From an uncultured Acidimicrobiales bacterium (GTDB lineage: Bacteria > Actinomycetota > Acidimicrobiia > Acidimicrobiales > SZUA-35): a stretch of 37,157 bases of DNA. Positions within the stretch are counted from its first letter, which is position 1; the number at the start of each line of letters is the position of its first letter. The notes under the pieces are model-generated. The model saw only the letters and a program-made list of their open reading frames with translations, was not told the DNA's origin and made no database searches. The stretch covers positions 1-37,157 of the forward strand of contig CALGOA010000225.1 in the NCBI GenBank assembly GCA_937958015.1, given 5' to 3'. Shown here in pieces: positions 14,447-22,423 of this stretch. A program made the position numbers and the translations under genes.

Positions 14447-15874
14447 TCAGACGAAGACCCGATCGTTGCGCAACCAGGCGTGGCATTTGTCCCTCGGCAT
14501 CGGGTGGGCGATGTGGAAGCCCTGCGATGCATCGCAGCCCAGTTCGACCAGTGCGTCGAGCACTCCCTGCCGTTCGACCCCTTTGGCAACCACTCGAATC
14601 CCACTGGCGTGCGCCAGCGCCACACAATGACGAATCACGCCCTGAGCGATCGCATCGTGGGCACTGTCAACAACGAAATCCGAGGCGATCTTGATCTCCG
14701 AGATGGGCAGGGATGCAAGAAATTCGATCGGCACCGACGAGCGACCGAAGTCATCGATGGAGATCCCACAACCGATATCGGAGAGCTGTTCGAGCACCAT
14801 GCGCACCCGGCCGGAAAACTTGTCACCGACAGACTCGGGAACTTCGATGGTGAGCCGGCGGGGAGCGATCTGGTGCGCTTCAAGCGCCTCGCGCACGATG
14901 AGGGGAAGGTTCAGGTCGTCGAGATCACGACAGGAGAGGTTGACGGACACTCCAACCGTTTCGTGGTCGAGTTCGGCAAGAGCCTCGACACTCTTGACCA
15001 ACATGTAGCTACCGAAGCGGCGCCCTACGGGCAGCTGTTCGATCCGGCTGAGGAACACCGCCGGCGGCACGATGCCGAGTTCGGGGTGATTCCACCGAAC
15101 CAGCGACTCGAACGACAGCGTCGCGCCGTTGGCATTGCACACGACCGGCTGGAGGTACGCCTCGAACTCCTCGTTGTCCAGGCCTCGCTGCACGTCGGCG
15201 ATAACGATGGCCGAATCTCTTCCGTTCGGGGATTCCGGGCGATAGAGGTGCAGCTCAATCCCGTGTTCGCGGGCCTGTTCCAGAGCGATCTCGGCACGGT
15301 GCAGAACGTCGGCGGAACGTTCGTCGCCCATTGCGATACCCACCCGGGTGGAAACATCCAGATCCAGCCCGCTGATGGACGCCGGAGCGAAGAATCCTGC
15401 GGCCAGCCGAGCCCCAACCTCCGCAGCCACCTGGTCGTCCTGGATGCCGAGCAATGCAACGGCGAACCGACCCCCGCCGAGATGACAGGAGAGGTCGCCC
15501 TGGCGACTCTGGGTGTCGATCCGATTCCCGATCAGAGCGATGACCTCGTCGCCGGTCTCGCGGCCCAACGTCTGGTTGATGACCTCAAGGTTCCGAATAT
15601 CGAAACACATGAGGGCAAGCGGGCCGGTTTCGTCGATCTGTCGACTGAAGGAATCGGCGGTGAGAAGACCGGTCGCAAGATCGGTCTGGGTCCACAGCTC
15701 ATCGTTCGTACGCAGGAGAAACCCGATCGAAACGACGGTGCCGATCAACGAAATGCCACTCAACGTGAACCACAAACCACTTCGACCCGCGTCGATGATC
15801 GACATCAGAGGAAACGTCAGCGACAGCACACCCAGGTGGAACAGATTTCTGAGCCGGGCGACATCGACGGACAT
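14447..15874 (-). CDS. Membrane GGDEF-EAL protein, both domains degenerate
   Basis: From the ATG at 15874 this is a 475-residue protein with two hydrophobic segments (about residues 9-55), a GGDEF domain (about 65-220) and an EAL domain (about 230-470). GGDEF reads GGGRF (near 132), so the catalytic acidic pair is gone. In the EAL domain the EAL motif is ESL (near 255). VNLS, EVPES and the DD of IDDFGRSSV remain, but TGYSS is lost. KID is KIA, and AEGVE is AKGVE near residue 429, which replaces the glutamate equivalent to RocR E352 by lysine. Hydrolysis is therefore unlikely; it may bind nucleotide or a protein partner. A TTG at 15940 would add 22 residues; no start has a clear ribosome binding site. 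Confidence 0.85.
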   Translation of the reverse strand: MSVDVARLRNLFHLGVLSLTFPLMSIIDAGRSGLWFTLSGISLIGTVVSIGFLLRTNDELWTQTDLATGLLTADSFSRQIDETGPLALMCFDIRNLEVINQTLGRETGDEVIALIGNRIDTQSRQGDLSCHLGGGRFAVALLGIQDDQVAAEVGARLAAGFFAPASISGLDLDVSTRVGIAMGDERSADVLHRAEIALEQAREHGIELHLYRPESPNGRDSAIVIADVQRGLDNEEFEAYLQPVVCNANGATLSFESLVRWNHPELGIVPPAVFLSRIEQLPVGRRFGSYMLVKSVEALAELDHETVGVSVNLSCRDLDDLNLPLIVREALEAHQIAPRRLTIEVPESVGDKFSGRVRMVLEQLSDIGCGISIDDFGRSSVPIEFLASLPISEIKIASDFVVDSAHDAIAQGVIRHCVALAHASGIRVVAKGVERQGVLDALVELGCDASQGFHIAHPMPRDKCHAWLRNDRVFV

Positions 15875-16016
15875 GCAGAGGAGATCGGCGCGACCCGGCC
15901 CGAGCACGACGGGTGAAGGTACCCAGTGTGACCGGTACAACCGGTCCGATCGGCCCGGGCGCGCCGATGTCTAGAACCCCAGAAACTAGGGTTTCGAACG
16001 CGTGAGGAGTGAGGGA

Positions 16017-16973
16017 ATGACGACAAATCCAGACCAGCCACCACTGGGTGTGTTCGGAACCACGGAACCTCCTGCTCGGCGGGTTGTGATCCAACAGCCG
16101 GCGGGCGCGGCACCGCTATTTTCGGCGCGACCGGTCGAGCCGATGCGCCCCGCAAGCTCGCGTTTGCCGACTGCCACCCTTGCGGCAATGGCGGCCGTCG
16201 TGGTGCTGCTGATCGGGGTTCTAGGGGTCGGCTACAACCGTTGGCGCAACGATGACGGACCTCAGGTCCTCGGAGTTACCCAACTCCCCGAATCCTCAAC
16301 GACGACCGCAGCACCCGAGGATCCGACGACCACCTCGTCGACTGCTCCAGCCACGACCGCCGAACCGAGCACGACCGCTGCGTCACCCGAAACCGATCCC
16401 CCGACCAGCGCCACCAACCCAGCGACGACACCAACGACTCGCAGGCCGACCACTACCACCGCCTCCACAGCACCGACGGTCACCGCAGAACTCACTCCGG
16501 TCCCGTCATCGACGACCAGCACGACCGAGTTGACGAGCACGACCGAAGCGACCACCACGACGGAACCGACCACCACCTCCCAGGCGACGACGACCGAACC
16601 TACGACCACCACCGCCCGGCCCACCACAACCGCTCGTCCAACCACCACCCGGCCCACCACCACTCGACCCACCACTACCCGACCCACCACCACTCGACCG
16701 ACGACGACCCGGCCAACCACCACCACGACCGAACCGACCACCACCACGACCGAACGTGTGACCACGACGGCGAAACCGACTACCACGACACAGGCCACGA
16801 CCACCACCCAGCCGACAACAACCACCACCGAGAAGGTCACCACGACCACCGAGAAGATCACGACGACGACCGAACAGGTGACAACAACCACCGAGCGGGC
16901 CACCACGACGACGGCCGATGTCGATCCCCTCGATCCCGAGGACGATGATGACGGCGAAGACGATGACGGTTAG
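16017..16973 (+). CDS. Thr-rich mucin-like single-pass membrane protein
   Basis: This 318-residue protein has a proline-rich cytoplasmic N-terminus (1-50), one transmembrane helix (about 54-73, TLAAMAAVVVLLIGVLGVGY) followed by RWR, and then about 225 residues of Thr/Pro/Ser-rich sequence. That stretch contains about seven RPTTT units (around residues 201-235) and a later TTTTE(K/Q/R)(V/I/A) pattern. It ends in an acidic tail (DPEDDDDGEDDDG). No enzymatic domain is visible. Such stalks are commonly O-mannosylated surface spacers in Actinobacteria. GAGGAGTGAGGGA before the ATG is a strong ribosome binding site. A GTG 15 bp upstream is less likely. It is divergent from the degenerate GGDEF-EAL gene. 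Topology (tail outside) is inferred. Confidence 0.85.
   Translation: MTTNPDQPPLGVFGTTEPPARRVVIQQPAGAAPLFSARPVEPMRPASSRLPTATLAAMAAVVVLLIGVLGVGYNRWRNDDGPQVLGVTQLPESSTTTAAPEDPTTTSSTAPATTAEPSTTAASPETDPPTSATNPATTPTTRRPTTTTASTAPTVTAELTPVPSSTTSTTELTSTTEATTTTEPTTTSQATTTEPTTTTARPTTTARPTTTRPTTTRPTTTRPTTTRPTTTRPTTTTTEPTTTTTERVTTTAKPTTTTQATTTTQPTTTTTEKVTTTTEKITTTTEQVTTTTERATTTTADVDPLDPEDDDDGEDDDG
16615..16730 (+). repeat. 15-bp-period coding tandem repeat (RPTTT units)
   Basis: About seven units encode Arg-Pro-Thr-Thr-Thr. The codons for the same residues differ from unit to unit (CGT/CGG/CGA for Arg, CCA/CCC/CCG for Pro), so the protein repeat is better kept than the DNA repeat. Confidence 0.85.
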
Positions 16974-17043
16974 CTGAGAACACCGAACAGAAAATGAGCC
17001 CACAGTCGCTATTTCGCGGGGTGTATCGGGGTACCACTAGTCC

Positions 17044-18279
17044 ATGAAGATTGCGATCGTCGGCTCAGGAATCGCTGGCCTGACCTGCGCTCATACTCTT
17101 GGACCCAACCATGACGTGACGGTCTTCGAGGCCGATGACCGACTCGGCGGCCACTCGAACACCGTGACCGTCGACGATCCCCGCGGCCCCCTGGGAGTCG
17201 ACACCGGATTTATCGTTCACAACGATCGGAACTATCCCAATCTCCAACGGCTCTTCGCCGAGCTCGACATCGATGTGGTCGACACCGAGATGAGCTTCGG
17301 TGTGGCCGATGAAGCGTCAGGGTTCTCCTACCGGGCCACCAACCTCAACACCCTCGTCGCCGACCGGCGCAACCTGCTCCGCCCAGCGCTGTATCGGATG
17401 GTCTTCGACATCCTGCGTTTCTACCGAGCCGGTAAGAGGTTCCTAGCCGAGGGCGACGACGAGACCAGCCTGGGCCAGTTCCTCGCCCGCGGCCGGTACT
17501 CGGCCGCATTTCGAGACCTTCATCTGATCCCGATGGGGGCCTCCATCTGGTCCGCCGACCCGGCGACGTTCGATGAGTTTCCGGCCCGCAGCCTTCTCGG
17601 ATTTCTGGACAACCACGGGCTGCTGAGCGTTGGCGACCGCCCCCAGTGGAAAGCGATCGTCGGCGGCAGCACGATGTACGTGCAAGAGATCGCCCGGCGA
17701 TTCAACGGCACGATCCACCTGAACACACCGGTGACATCGGTGACCCGACACGAGAACAGCGTCACGTTGCAAACTGCATCCGAGTCACACACCTTCGACG
17801 CAGTAGTTCTTGCCTGTCACAGCGACCAGGCGCTTCACATGCTTTCCGACTCCAGCCCCGCCGAAAAAGAGATTCTCGGAGCGATCCGATACCAATCGAA
17901 TCGAGCGACCCTCCATACCGACACCTCGGTCCTTCCCCGCCATGAACTGGCCTGGTCGGCATGGAACTACTATCGACGCCAGGACGGAGCCGACGCCGGT
18001 GCGTCGGTACTCACCTACGACATGACAGAACTCATGCGGCTACCGACCGACGTGCGTTATCTGGTGAGCCTGAACGACAACCGAATCGACCCCCGCCACG
18101 TCCTCTATGAGACCGACTACGCCCATCCAATCTTCGACGGACCAGCGATCGCCGCTCAACGCCGGGTCGCCGAAATCAGCGGAATCAATCGAACCCATTA
18201 CGCAGGCGCATATTGGAGCTACGGCTTCCATGAGGACGGTATGGCGTCCGGGCTCAGAGTGTGCGAGGAACTGGGATGA
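17044..18279 (+). CDS. FAD-dependent amine-oxidase-like protein (COG2907), fatty acid modification
   Basis: This 411-residue flavoprotein starts with a dinucleotide-binding motif (IVGSGIAGLTCAHTL, residues 5-19; E at 35; RLGGHSNT at 39-46), the usual amine-oxidase/protoporphyrinogen-oxidase pattern. The rest follows the COG2907 family, with GFIVHND near residues 55-61 and AGAYWSYGFHEDGMASG near the end, the latter closing the FAD site. It overlaps the next gene by 4 bp, and the DUF1365-CFA methyltransferase neighbours form a set found together in many bacteria. As I recall, a similar set is in the Rhodobacter ChrR regulon. The flavoprotein could reduce, oxidise or desaturate the methyltransferase product, but the reaction is not settled by sequence. 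No clear ribosome binding site is seen. Confidence 0.88.
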   Translation: MKIAIVGSGIAGLTCAHTLGPNHDVTVFEADDRLGGHSNTVTVDDPRGPLGVDTGFIVHNDRNYPNLQRLFAELDIDVVDTEMSFGVADEASGFSYRATNLNTLVADRRNLLRPALYRMVFDILRFYRAGKRFLAEGDDETSLGQFLARGRYSAAFRDLHLIPMGASIWSADPATFDEFPARSLLGFLDNHGLLSVGDRPQWKAIVGGSTMYVQEIARRFNGTIHLNTPVTSVTRHENSVTLQTASESHTFDAVVLACHSDQALHMLSDSSPAEKEILGAIRYQSNRATLHTDTSVLPRHELAWSAWNYYRRQDGADAGASVLTYDMTELMRLPTDVRYLVSLNDNRIDPRHVLYETDYAHPIFDGPAIAAQRRVAEISGINRTHYAGAYWSYGFHEDGMASGLRVCEELG

Positions 18280-19046
18280 GGGCCGGACCGGCCGCGTTGT
18301 GCGATGGGAAGGTCTGGCACCGACGAAACCGTCCTGAGGTCAACGAGTTCATCTACGACGTGAGTCAGGTGTGGATCGATCCGGACGCTCCCGAGGAACT
18401 CACCGATCGAGCACCGCTGTGGTCATCATCGCGGATGGCCCCGGGCCGAATTCGTCGAAACGACTACGGGCTTCGTTCCGACGGCTCACTTACCGAGCAG
18501 GTGCGAACCGCCCTCGAACCCATCCTCGGATTTCGACCTCAGGGTGCGGTGCGGATGTTGAGCCAACCCCGCCGGTGGGGGTGGATGTTCAACCCGATCA
18601 CGGTGTTTGTGGCGTGGCATGACGATCCAACGTCGCCGGTCGCCGCCGTCGCAGAGGTCACCAACACACCTTGGAAGGAGCGGGTTCACTACCCGGTCCC
18701 GCTCACAAACGTCGGCGGCGGCGTCTGGAGCACCGAGTTCGAGAAACAACTTCACGTCTCCCCGTTTCTAAACCAGAACTATCGATACCGCCTCACGCTC
18801 ACCGACAACGACCCCGAACTCGAACTGCGGATCGACGTATGTGACCCAATCGACGACGTCCCGATCGTCGAGACCGCCGTTCGGGTGCGCCGAAGCGAAC
18901 CCACCAGGGCAGCGCTCCATCGAACGCTGCTTAACGACCCGTTCGCAACCCGGAGAGTTTCCCTCGCCATCCACACCCAGGCCGCCCGACTATTGGCCAA
19001 GGGTGTGCCGTTCGTCCCCCATCCCCGCACGAAGGCTTCCACATGA
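18276..19046 (+). CDS. DUF1365 family protein
   Basis: This 256-residue protein starts at the ATG overlapping the upstream stop (ATGA), with GAGGAACTGGG as ribosome binding site. Residues 14-45 (VWHRRNRPEVNEFIYDVSQVWID) and 87-115 (MLSQPRRWGWMFNPITVFVAW, then EVTNTPWKERVHY) match DUF1365, a family of unknown function found next to CFA-synthase and COG2907 genes. The first part of the hallmark H-x-R-x2-P pattern (HRRNRP) is present. No catalytic residues are established. It probably assists the lipid-modifying enzymes on either side. An upstream in-frame start at 18261 would overlap the oxidoreductase more and is less likely. Confidence 0.9.
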   Translation: MRAGPAALCDGKVWHRRNRPEVNEFIYDVSQVWIDPDAPEELTDRAPLWSSSRMAPGRIRRNDYGLRSDGSLTEQVRTALEPILGFRPQGAVRMLSQPRRWGWMFNPITVFVAWHDDPTSPVAAVAEVTNTPWKERVHYPVPLTNVGGGVWSTEFEKQLHVSPFLNQNYRYRLTLTDNDPELELRIDVCDPIDDVPIVETAVRVRRSEPTRAALHRTLLNDPFATRRVSLAIHTQAARLLAKGVPFVPHPRTKAST

Positions 19047-20395
19047 CCGCCATCTCCCCCCGCCCCGATGCATCGCCCGAACCGCTTCTTCGAAAGGCCA
19101 GGCTCGCAACCGACAGGCCCGAGGAACTCGCGGCGCCCGCCTCCTACACACGCCGGTACCGAGCCGCCCGGTCCATCGTCGTGGGTCTACTCAGGCGTCT
19201 GGGCTCGGATTCGTTGTCGATCGAGGAGGAGGGTGAGGTCACCGTGTTCGGCCCCGGCGGCGGCATCGATGCCCGAATACTGGTGCGGGACCCGAGAGCG
19301 TGGTGGTACCTCGCCACCGAGGGATCCATCGGCCTCGGTCGGGGTTTTATCGAGGGGTGGTGGACCAGTCCCGATCCCGAACTCGTGGTCCGCGTCGGCG
19401 CCCGTAACATCACCACGCTCGATGAGATTCGCAACCGGATGGCCGATCTGACCAACCCGGTTCTGGATCGTGTGCGCCGCATGACCCCCTCCCCCGACCG
19501 GTCCAAGAACCGGGAAGACATAGGGGCCCACTACGACCTTGGGAACAGTTTTTTCCAACTGTTCCTCGACGACACGATGACCTACAGCAGCGCCGTATTC
19601 GAACAGCCCGACATGCCGCTGCGGGACGCCAGCATGGCGAAGTACGACCGACTTCTCCGCAAACTGAACGTCAGCGCCGGCAGCTCGCTCATCGAGATCG
19701 GCACCGGTTGGGGCGGCATGGCACTACGCGCCGCATCCGAGTTCCACGCCCAGGTCACCACCACCACGATCAGTCGCGAGCAGTTCGCCGAAGCTAACCG
19801 CCGAGTCAAGTCGGCAGAGGCCCACCAGACCATCACGCCCGGCCAGATTCGTCTGCTCGAAGATGACTGGCGCGATCTCGCCGATCGCGCTGGCGGTCGG
19901 GCCGATCGACTGGTCAGCGTCGAGATGATCGAAGCGGTCGACTGGCGCGACTACCCCGACTTCTTCAAAGCGATCGAAGCCAACATCACCACCGACGGCA
20001 TGGCCGGCATCCAGGCGATCTGCGTTCCGGATCGCCGATACGAACGCACCAAGAACACCGAAGATTTCATCGCCCGATTCGTCTTCCCCGGTGGTTTCCT
20101 CCCCTCGATCGGAACCATCGCCCAAGTCATCAGTCGCCATACCCGCCTGCAGCTGCTCGACGTCGAGGACTTCGGCGCCCACTACGCAGAGACACTTCGC
20201 CAGTGGCGCGAACGATTCGACGGCCGGGTGGAGGAGATCCTCGCCCTCGGGCTCGATGACCGCTTCATACGGCTCTGGCGTTTCTACCTGGCCTACTGCG
20301 AAGCGGCGTTCACCGAACGGCACTGCACCGTAAACCAACTCGTGTTGGTCGGTCCTGACTGGCGGCCAAACGGACTCGATCTTCGGCCCGCATAA
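19043..20395 (+). CDS. Cyclopropane-fatty-acyl-phospholipid synthase family methyltransferase
   Basis: This 450-residue protein has an N-terminal lipid-binding-like domain (about residues 45-140; SLSIEEEGEVTVFGPGG and SIGLGRGFIEGWWTSPD) and a C-terminal SAM methyltransferase domain. The catalytic part has YDLGNSFFQLFLDDTMTYSS, the SAM motif SLIEIGTGWGGMALRAA and VEMIEAVDWRDYPDFF, and ends with FYLAYCEAAF. Such enzymes add a methylene or methyl group from SAM to unsaturated acyl chains of membrane phospholipids. In partnership with the flavoprotein upstream the end product could be a cyclopropane, a branched 10-methyl or another modified acyl chain. It overlaps DUF1365 by 4 bp. A weak hairpin lies after its stop at 20405-20422. 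Confidence 0.92.
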   Translation: MTAISPRPDASPEPLLRKARLATDRPEELAAPASYTRRYRAARSIVVGLLRRLGSDSLSIEEEGEVTVFGPGGGIDARILVRDPRAWWYLATEGSIGLGRGFIEGWWTSPDPELVVRVGARNITTLDEIRNRMADLTNPVLDRVRRMTPSPDRSKNREDIGAHYDLGNSFFQLFLDDTMTYSSAVFEQPDMPLRDASMAKYDRLLRKLNVSAGSSLIEIGTGWGGMALRAASEFHAQVTTTTISREQFAEANRRVKSAEAHQTITPGQIRLLEDDWRDLADRAGGRADRLVSVEMIEAVDWRDYPDFFKAIEANITTDGMAGIQAICVPDRRYERTKNTEDFIARFVFPGGFLPSIGTIAQVISRHTRLQLLDVEDFGAHYAETLRQWRERFDGRVEEILALGLDDRFIRLWRFYLAYCEAAFTERHCTVNQLVLVGPDWRPNGLDLRPA

Positions 20396-20404
20396 GCCCA
20401 CGTC

Positions 20405-20422
20405 CGGAGCCGATTGGCTCCG
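20405..20422 (+). terminator. Weak hairpin after the lipid operon
   Basis: CGGAGCC-GATT-GGCTCCG forms a perfect 7-bp stem 10 bp after the stop at 20395. The following ATTCCTTGACC is not a T-tract, so it may be only partly efficient. Confidence 0.45.
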
Positions 20423-20590
20423 ATTCCTTGACCCGTGACAGCGCCGGGTGCATCATCAAATCAGCGCAGGTTCGCAACGTTCGGATCGCTCCCCGCTTTC
20501 TCTCAAACGGGGCATTATCACTGCAACAGTGGAGTGCCGTCGAGAAAGTACAGGTGAGACCTCCGAATCTCGCGAGCCTGCGTTCGTCAT

Positions 20591-20627
20591 GTCCCTCTTC
20601 ACAGGATCTACAAATCTTGGGAGGGAC
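20591..20627. promoter_or_regulatory. Inverted repeat upstream of the two-component genes
   Basis: GTCCCTC (20591-20597) and GAGGGAC (20621-20627) are perfect inverted copies with a 23-bp spacer, ending 18 bp before the presumed -10 box of the response regulator gene. It could be an operator or RNA leader hairpin. The rest of the 264-bp gap (20396-20659) shows no gene. Confidence 0.35.
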
Positions 20628-20645
20628 TTCTTCACTCGGGGTCTC

Positions 20646-20651
20646 TACTGT
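20646..20651 (+). promoter_or_regulatory. -10 box of the response-regulator gene
   Basis: TACTGT is followed by 8 bases and the GTG at 20660. A transcript starting 6-8 bp downstream would be leaderless or nearly so. This, and the lack of any ribosome binding site, favours the GTG over the TTG at 20651. Confidence 0.35.
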
Positions 20652-20659
20652 TGGTCCCT

Positions 20660-21346
20660 GTGAGCGACGCCGACCGACCCCGAATCCTGGTGGTGGAGGA
20701 TGAACCCGATATCGCGGATGCGGTCCAAGCTCGGCTCGAGGGTGAAGGCTTTGAGGTCCACGTTGCCGTCGATGGACCCTCAGCGGTCACCCGGGCACTC
20801 GAACTCGACCCCGATCTGATCGTGCTCGACCTCAACCTGCCCGGGTTTGACGGTTTGGAAGTCTGTCGCCGAGTCCACGCCCAACGCCGCATCCCGGTGG
20901 TCATGGTGACCGCCCGCGATCACGAGTCGGACATGCTCGTCGGCCTCGGCCTCGGAGCCGACGACTACCTCACCAAGCCGTTCTCAATGCGGGAACTCGT
21001 CGCCCGGATCCGTGTGGTGCTCCGTCGAGCACAGCCGGAACAGGAGTCAGCCGGATCGCTGAACCTGGGGTCGCTCAGCCTCGACGTCGAACGCCGGCTC
21101 ACCACATACGACGGTGCACAGGTTCATCTAACACCCACCGAGTTCGATCTTCTCCGAGCGTTGCTAGAGGCAAACGGTGGGGTCCTGAGCCGAGAGGTTC
21201 TTCTTCACCGGGTCTGGGGCTATAACGACAGCAGCGGCTCACGCACCGTCGATAGCCACGTTCGTTCCATCCGACGAAAGACCGCCGATGACATCGTCCG
21301 AACCGTGCACGGCATCGGTTACGCCGTGGTCGTGCCGACCCCATGA
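20660..21346 (+). CDS. OmpR/PhoB-type response regulator
   Basis: This 228-residue protein starts at GTG 20660. It has a receiver domain (residues 7-120) with the acidic pair ED at 13-14, phospho-acceptor D57 in VLDLNLPG, the conserved Thr in VTARD and the Lys in LTKPFSMREL. A winged-helix OmpR DNA-binding domain (about 132-228) follows, with TPTEFDLLRALLEANGG, VLLHRVWGY, SRTVDSHVRSIRRK and VHGIGYAV. It overlaps the histidine kinase by 4 bp and is its partner. Its targets are unknown; the neighbouring lipid operon and ispH are worth testing. It may autoregulate through the inverted repeat upstream. Confidence 0.94.
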   Translation: MSDADRPRILVVEDEPDIADAVQARLEGEGFEVHVAVDGPSAVTRALELDPDLIVLDLNLPGFDGLEVCRRVHAQRRIPVVMVTARDHESDMLVGLGLGADDYLTKPFSMRELVARIRVVLRRAQPEQESAGSLNLGSLSLDVERRLTTYDGAQVHLTPTEFDLLRALLEANGGVLSREVLLHRVWGYNDSSGSRTVDSHVRSIRRKTADDIVRTVHGIGYAVVVPTP

Positions 21347-22347
21347 CTCCGTCCCGCTCGCCGCTTAAGGCGATCCGTTCCATCAAGACCAAATGGTCGT
21401 TGGTGATCATCGCCGCCGTTGCGGTGTCGGCCGGCACGAGCCAGCTGGGTTTCGCCCTCGGCTGGCCCGTATGGATACGCCCAATGGTCGCCGGTGCCTT
21501 GGCGCTGGCGGCGGTGCAATACCTGGCCCGGGGAATGACGTCCCCACTGCGGGCGATGACCTCTCAGGCACAGAGGATCGCCGAGGGTGACTTTAACGAA
21601 CGGGTCCACACCGAGGCCCAGGACGAGATCGGTCAATTGGCGTCGTCACTGAACGAGATGGCCGAACGGCTGGCGGCGTCGGATGCTCTCCAGAAGGACT
21701 TCATCGCAAACGCGTCGCACGAGCTGCGCACCCCCGTCGCCGCTATCCAGAACCAGCTCGAGAACCTGGTCGACCGCATAACCGACCCCTCGCCCGAGAC
21801 GCTTCAGCGCATGCTGCAGCAGACCGAACATCTCAGCGGACTCGTTCGGCAACTGCTCGACCTCTCTCGCCTGGACGTCACAACGCTGGCTCCCAACCGG
21901 GAACTGGTCGCCGGTGGCGTCCTCCTGAAGCAGATCGCTCACGAAGCACAACTCCTCCATCCCGGCGCCCAGATCGACCTGGCCCTGAGCGGTCCCCTCG
22001 GAGTGTCAGCCGACGAACAGATGCTCCATCAACTGATCTCCAACCTCATTTCCAATGCCCTGCGTTTCGCACCCGTCGGCTCGCCCGTCGTCGTCACCGC
22101 CAACGGCGACGGGGGCCGAGTCATCATCCGGGTCAGCGACGAAGGGCCCGGCATCCCACCCGAACAGCGCTCGCGCGTGTTCGACCGGTTCTGGCAGGCC
22201 GACGGAAGCGGCCCCACCGGCGGGGGCGGTGCCGGTCTGGGCCTCTCGATCTGTAAGCGGATCGTCGAGCTCCATCAAGGCTCGATCTCAATTCATTCCA
22301 ACCGTCCCGTCGGCACAACGGTCCAGGTGGACCTCCCCGCCAGCTGA
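21343..22347 (+). CDS. Sensor histidine kinase with minimal extracytoplasmic loop
   Basis: This 334-residue protein has two transmembrane helices (about 18-38 and 44-62) separated by only about six residues (LGWPVW). A HAMP domain (about 63-115), a dimerisation/phosphoacceptor domain with H126 in ASHELRTP and a HATPase domain follow. The ATP-lid motifs are complete: LISNLISNALRFA (N box), DEGPGIPPEQ (G1), FDRFWQADG (F box), GGAGLGLSIC (G2). Without a periplasmic sensor domain it probably senses changes inside the membrane or through a partner. Coupled by a 4-bp overlap to the response regulator. Convergent with ispH and followed by a terminator-like hairpin. Confidence 0.94.
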   Translation: MTPSRSPLKAIRSIKTKWSLVIIAAVAVSAGTSQLGFALGWPVWIRPMVAGALALAAVQYLARGMTSPLRAMTSQAQRIAEGDFNERVHTEAQDEIGQLASSLNEMAERLAASDALQKDFIANASHELRTPVAAIQNQLENLVDRITDPSPETLQRMLQQTEHLSGLVRQLLDLSRLDVTTLAPNRELVAGGVLLKQIAHEAQLLHPGAQIDLALSGPLGVSADEQMLHQLISNLISNALRFAPVGSPVVVTANGDGGRVIIRVSDEGPGIPPEQRSRVFDRFWQADGSGPTGGGGAGLGLSICKRIVELHQGSISIHSNRPVGTTVQVDLPAS

Positions 22348-22388
22348 GCCGACGCACTCCCGAAGTGACATCTTCGTCAGCGAACGCG

Positions 22389-22423
22389 CCTGAACCGACC
22401 TAAGAGAGCGGTTCGGGTGGGTT
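22389..22423. terminator. Terminator-like hairpin between convergent kinase and ispH genes
   Basis: CCTGAACCG (22389-22397) and CGGTTCGGG (22409-22417) form a 9-bp stem with one GU pair and an 11-nt loop, followed by TGGGTTT. It lies 41 bp after the kinase stop and directly before the ispH stop, so it may serve both directions. Confidence 0.55.

Noticed and set aside
14480-15916. Plus-strand open frame of about 478 codons
   Set aside because: It lies opposite the GGDEF-EAL gene, whose domains are recognisable. The high-GC reading frames simply stay open on both strands.
16615-16730. Possible CRISPR array
   Set aside because: The 15-bp period is continuous with no spacers, it is in frame, and it codes for RPTTT units.
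16262-16906. Minus-strand Val-rich open frame
   Set aside because: It is the reverse of the Thr-rich repeat region and has no independent support.
20428-20703. Open frame of 91 codons in the gap before the two-component genes
   Set aside because: It has no ribosome binding site or family features, and it continues out of frame into the response regulator gene.
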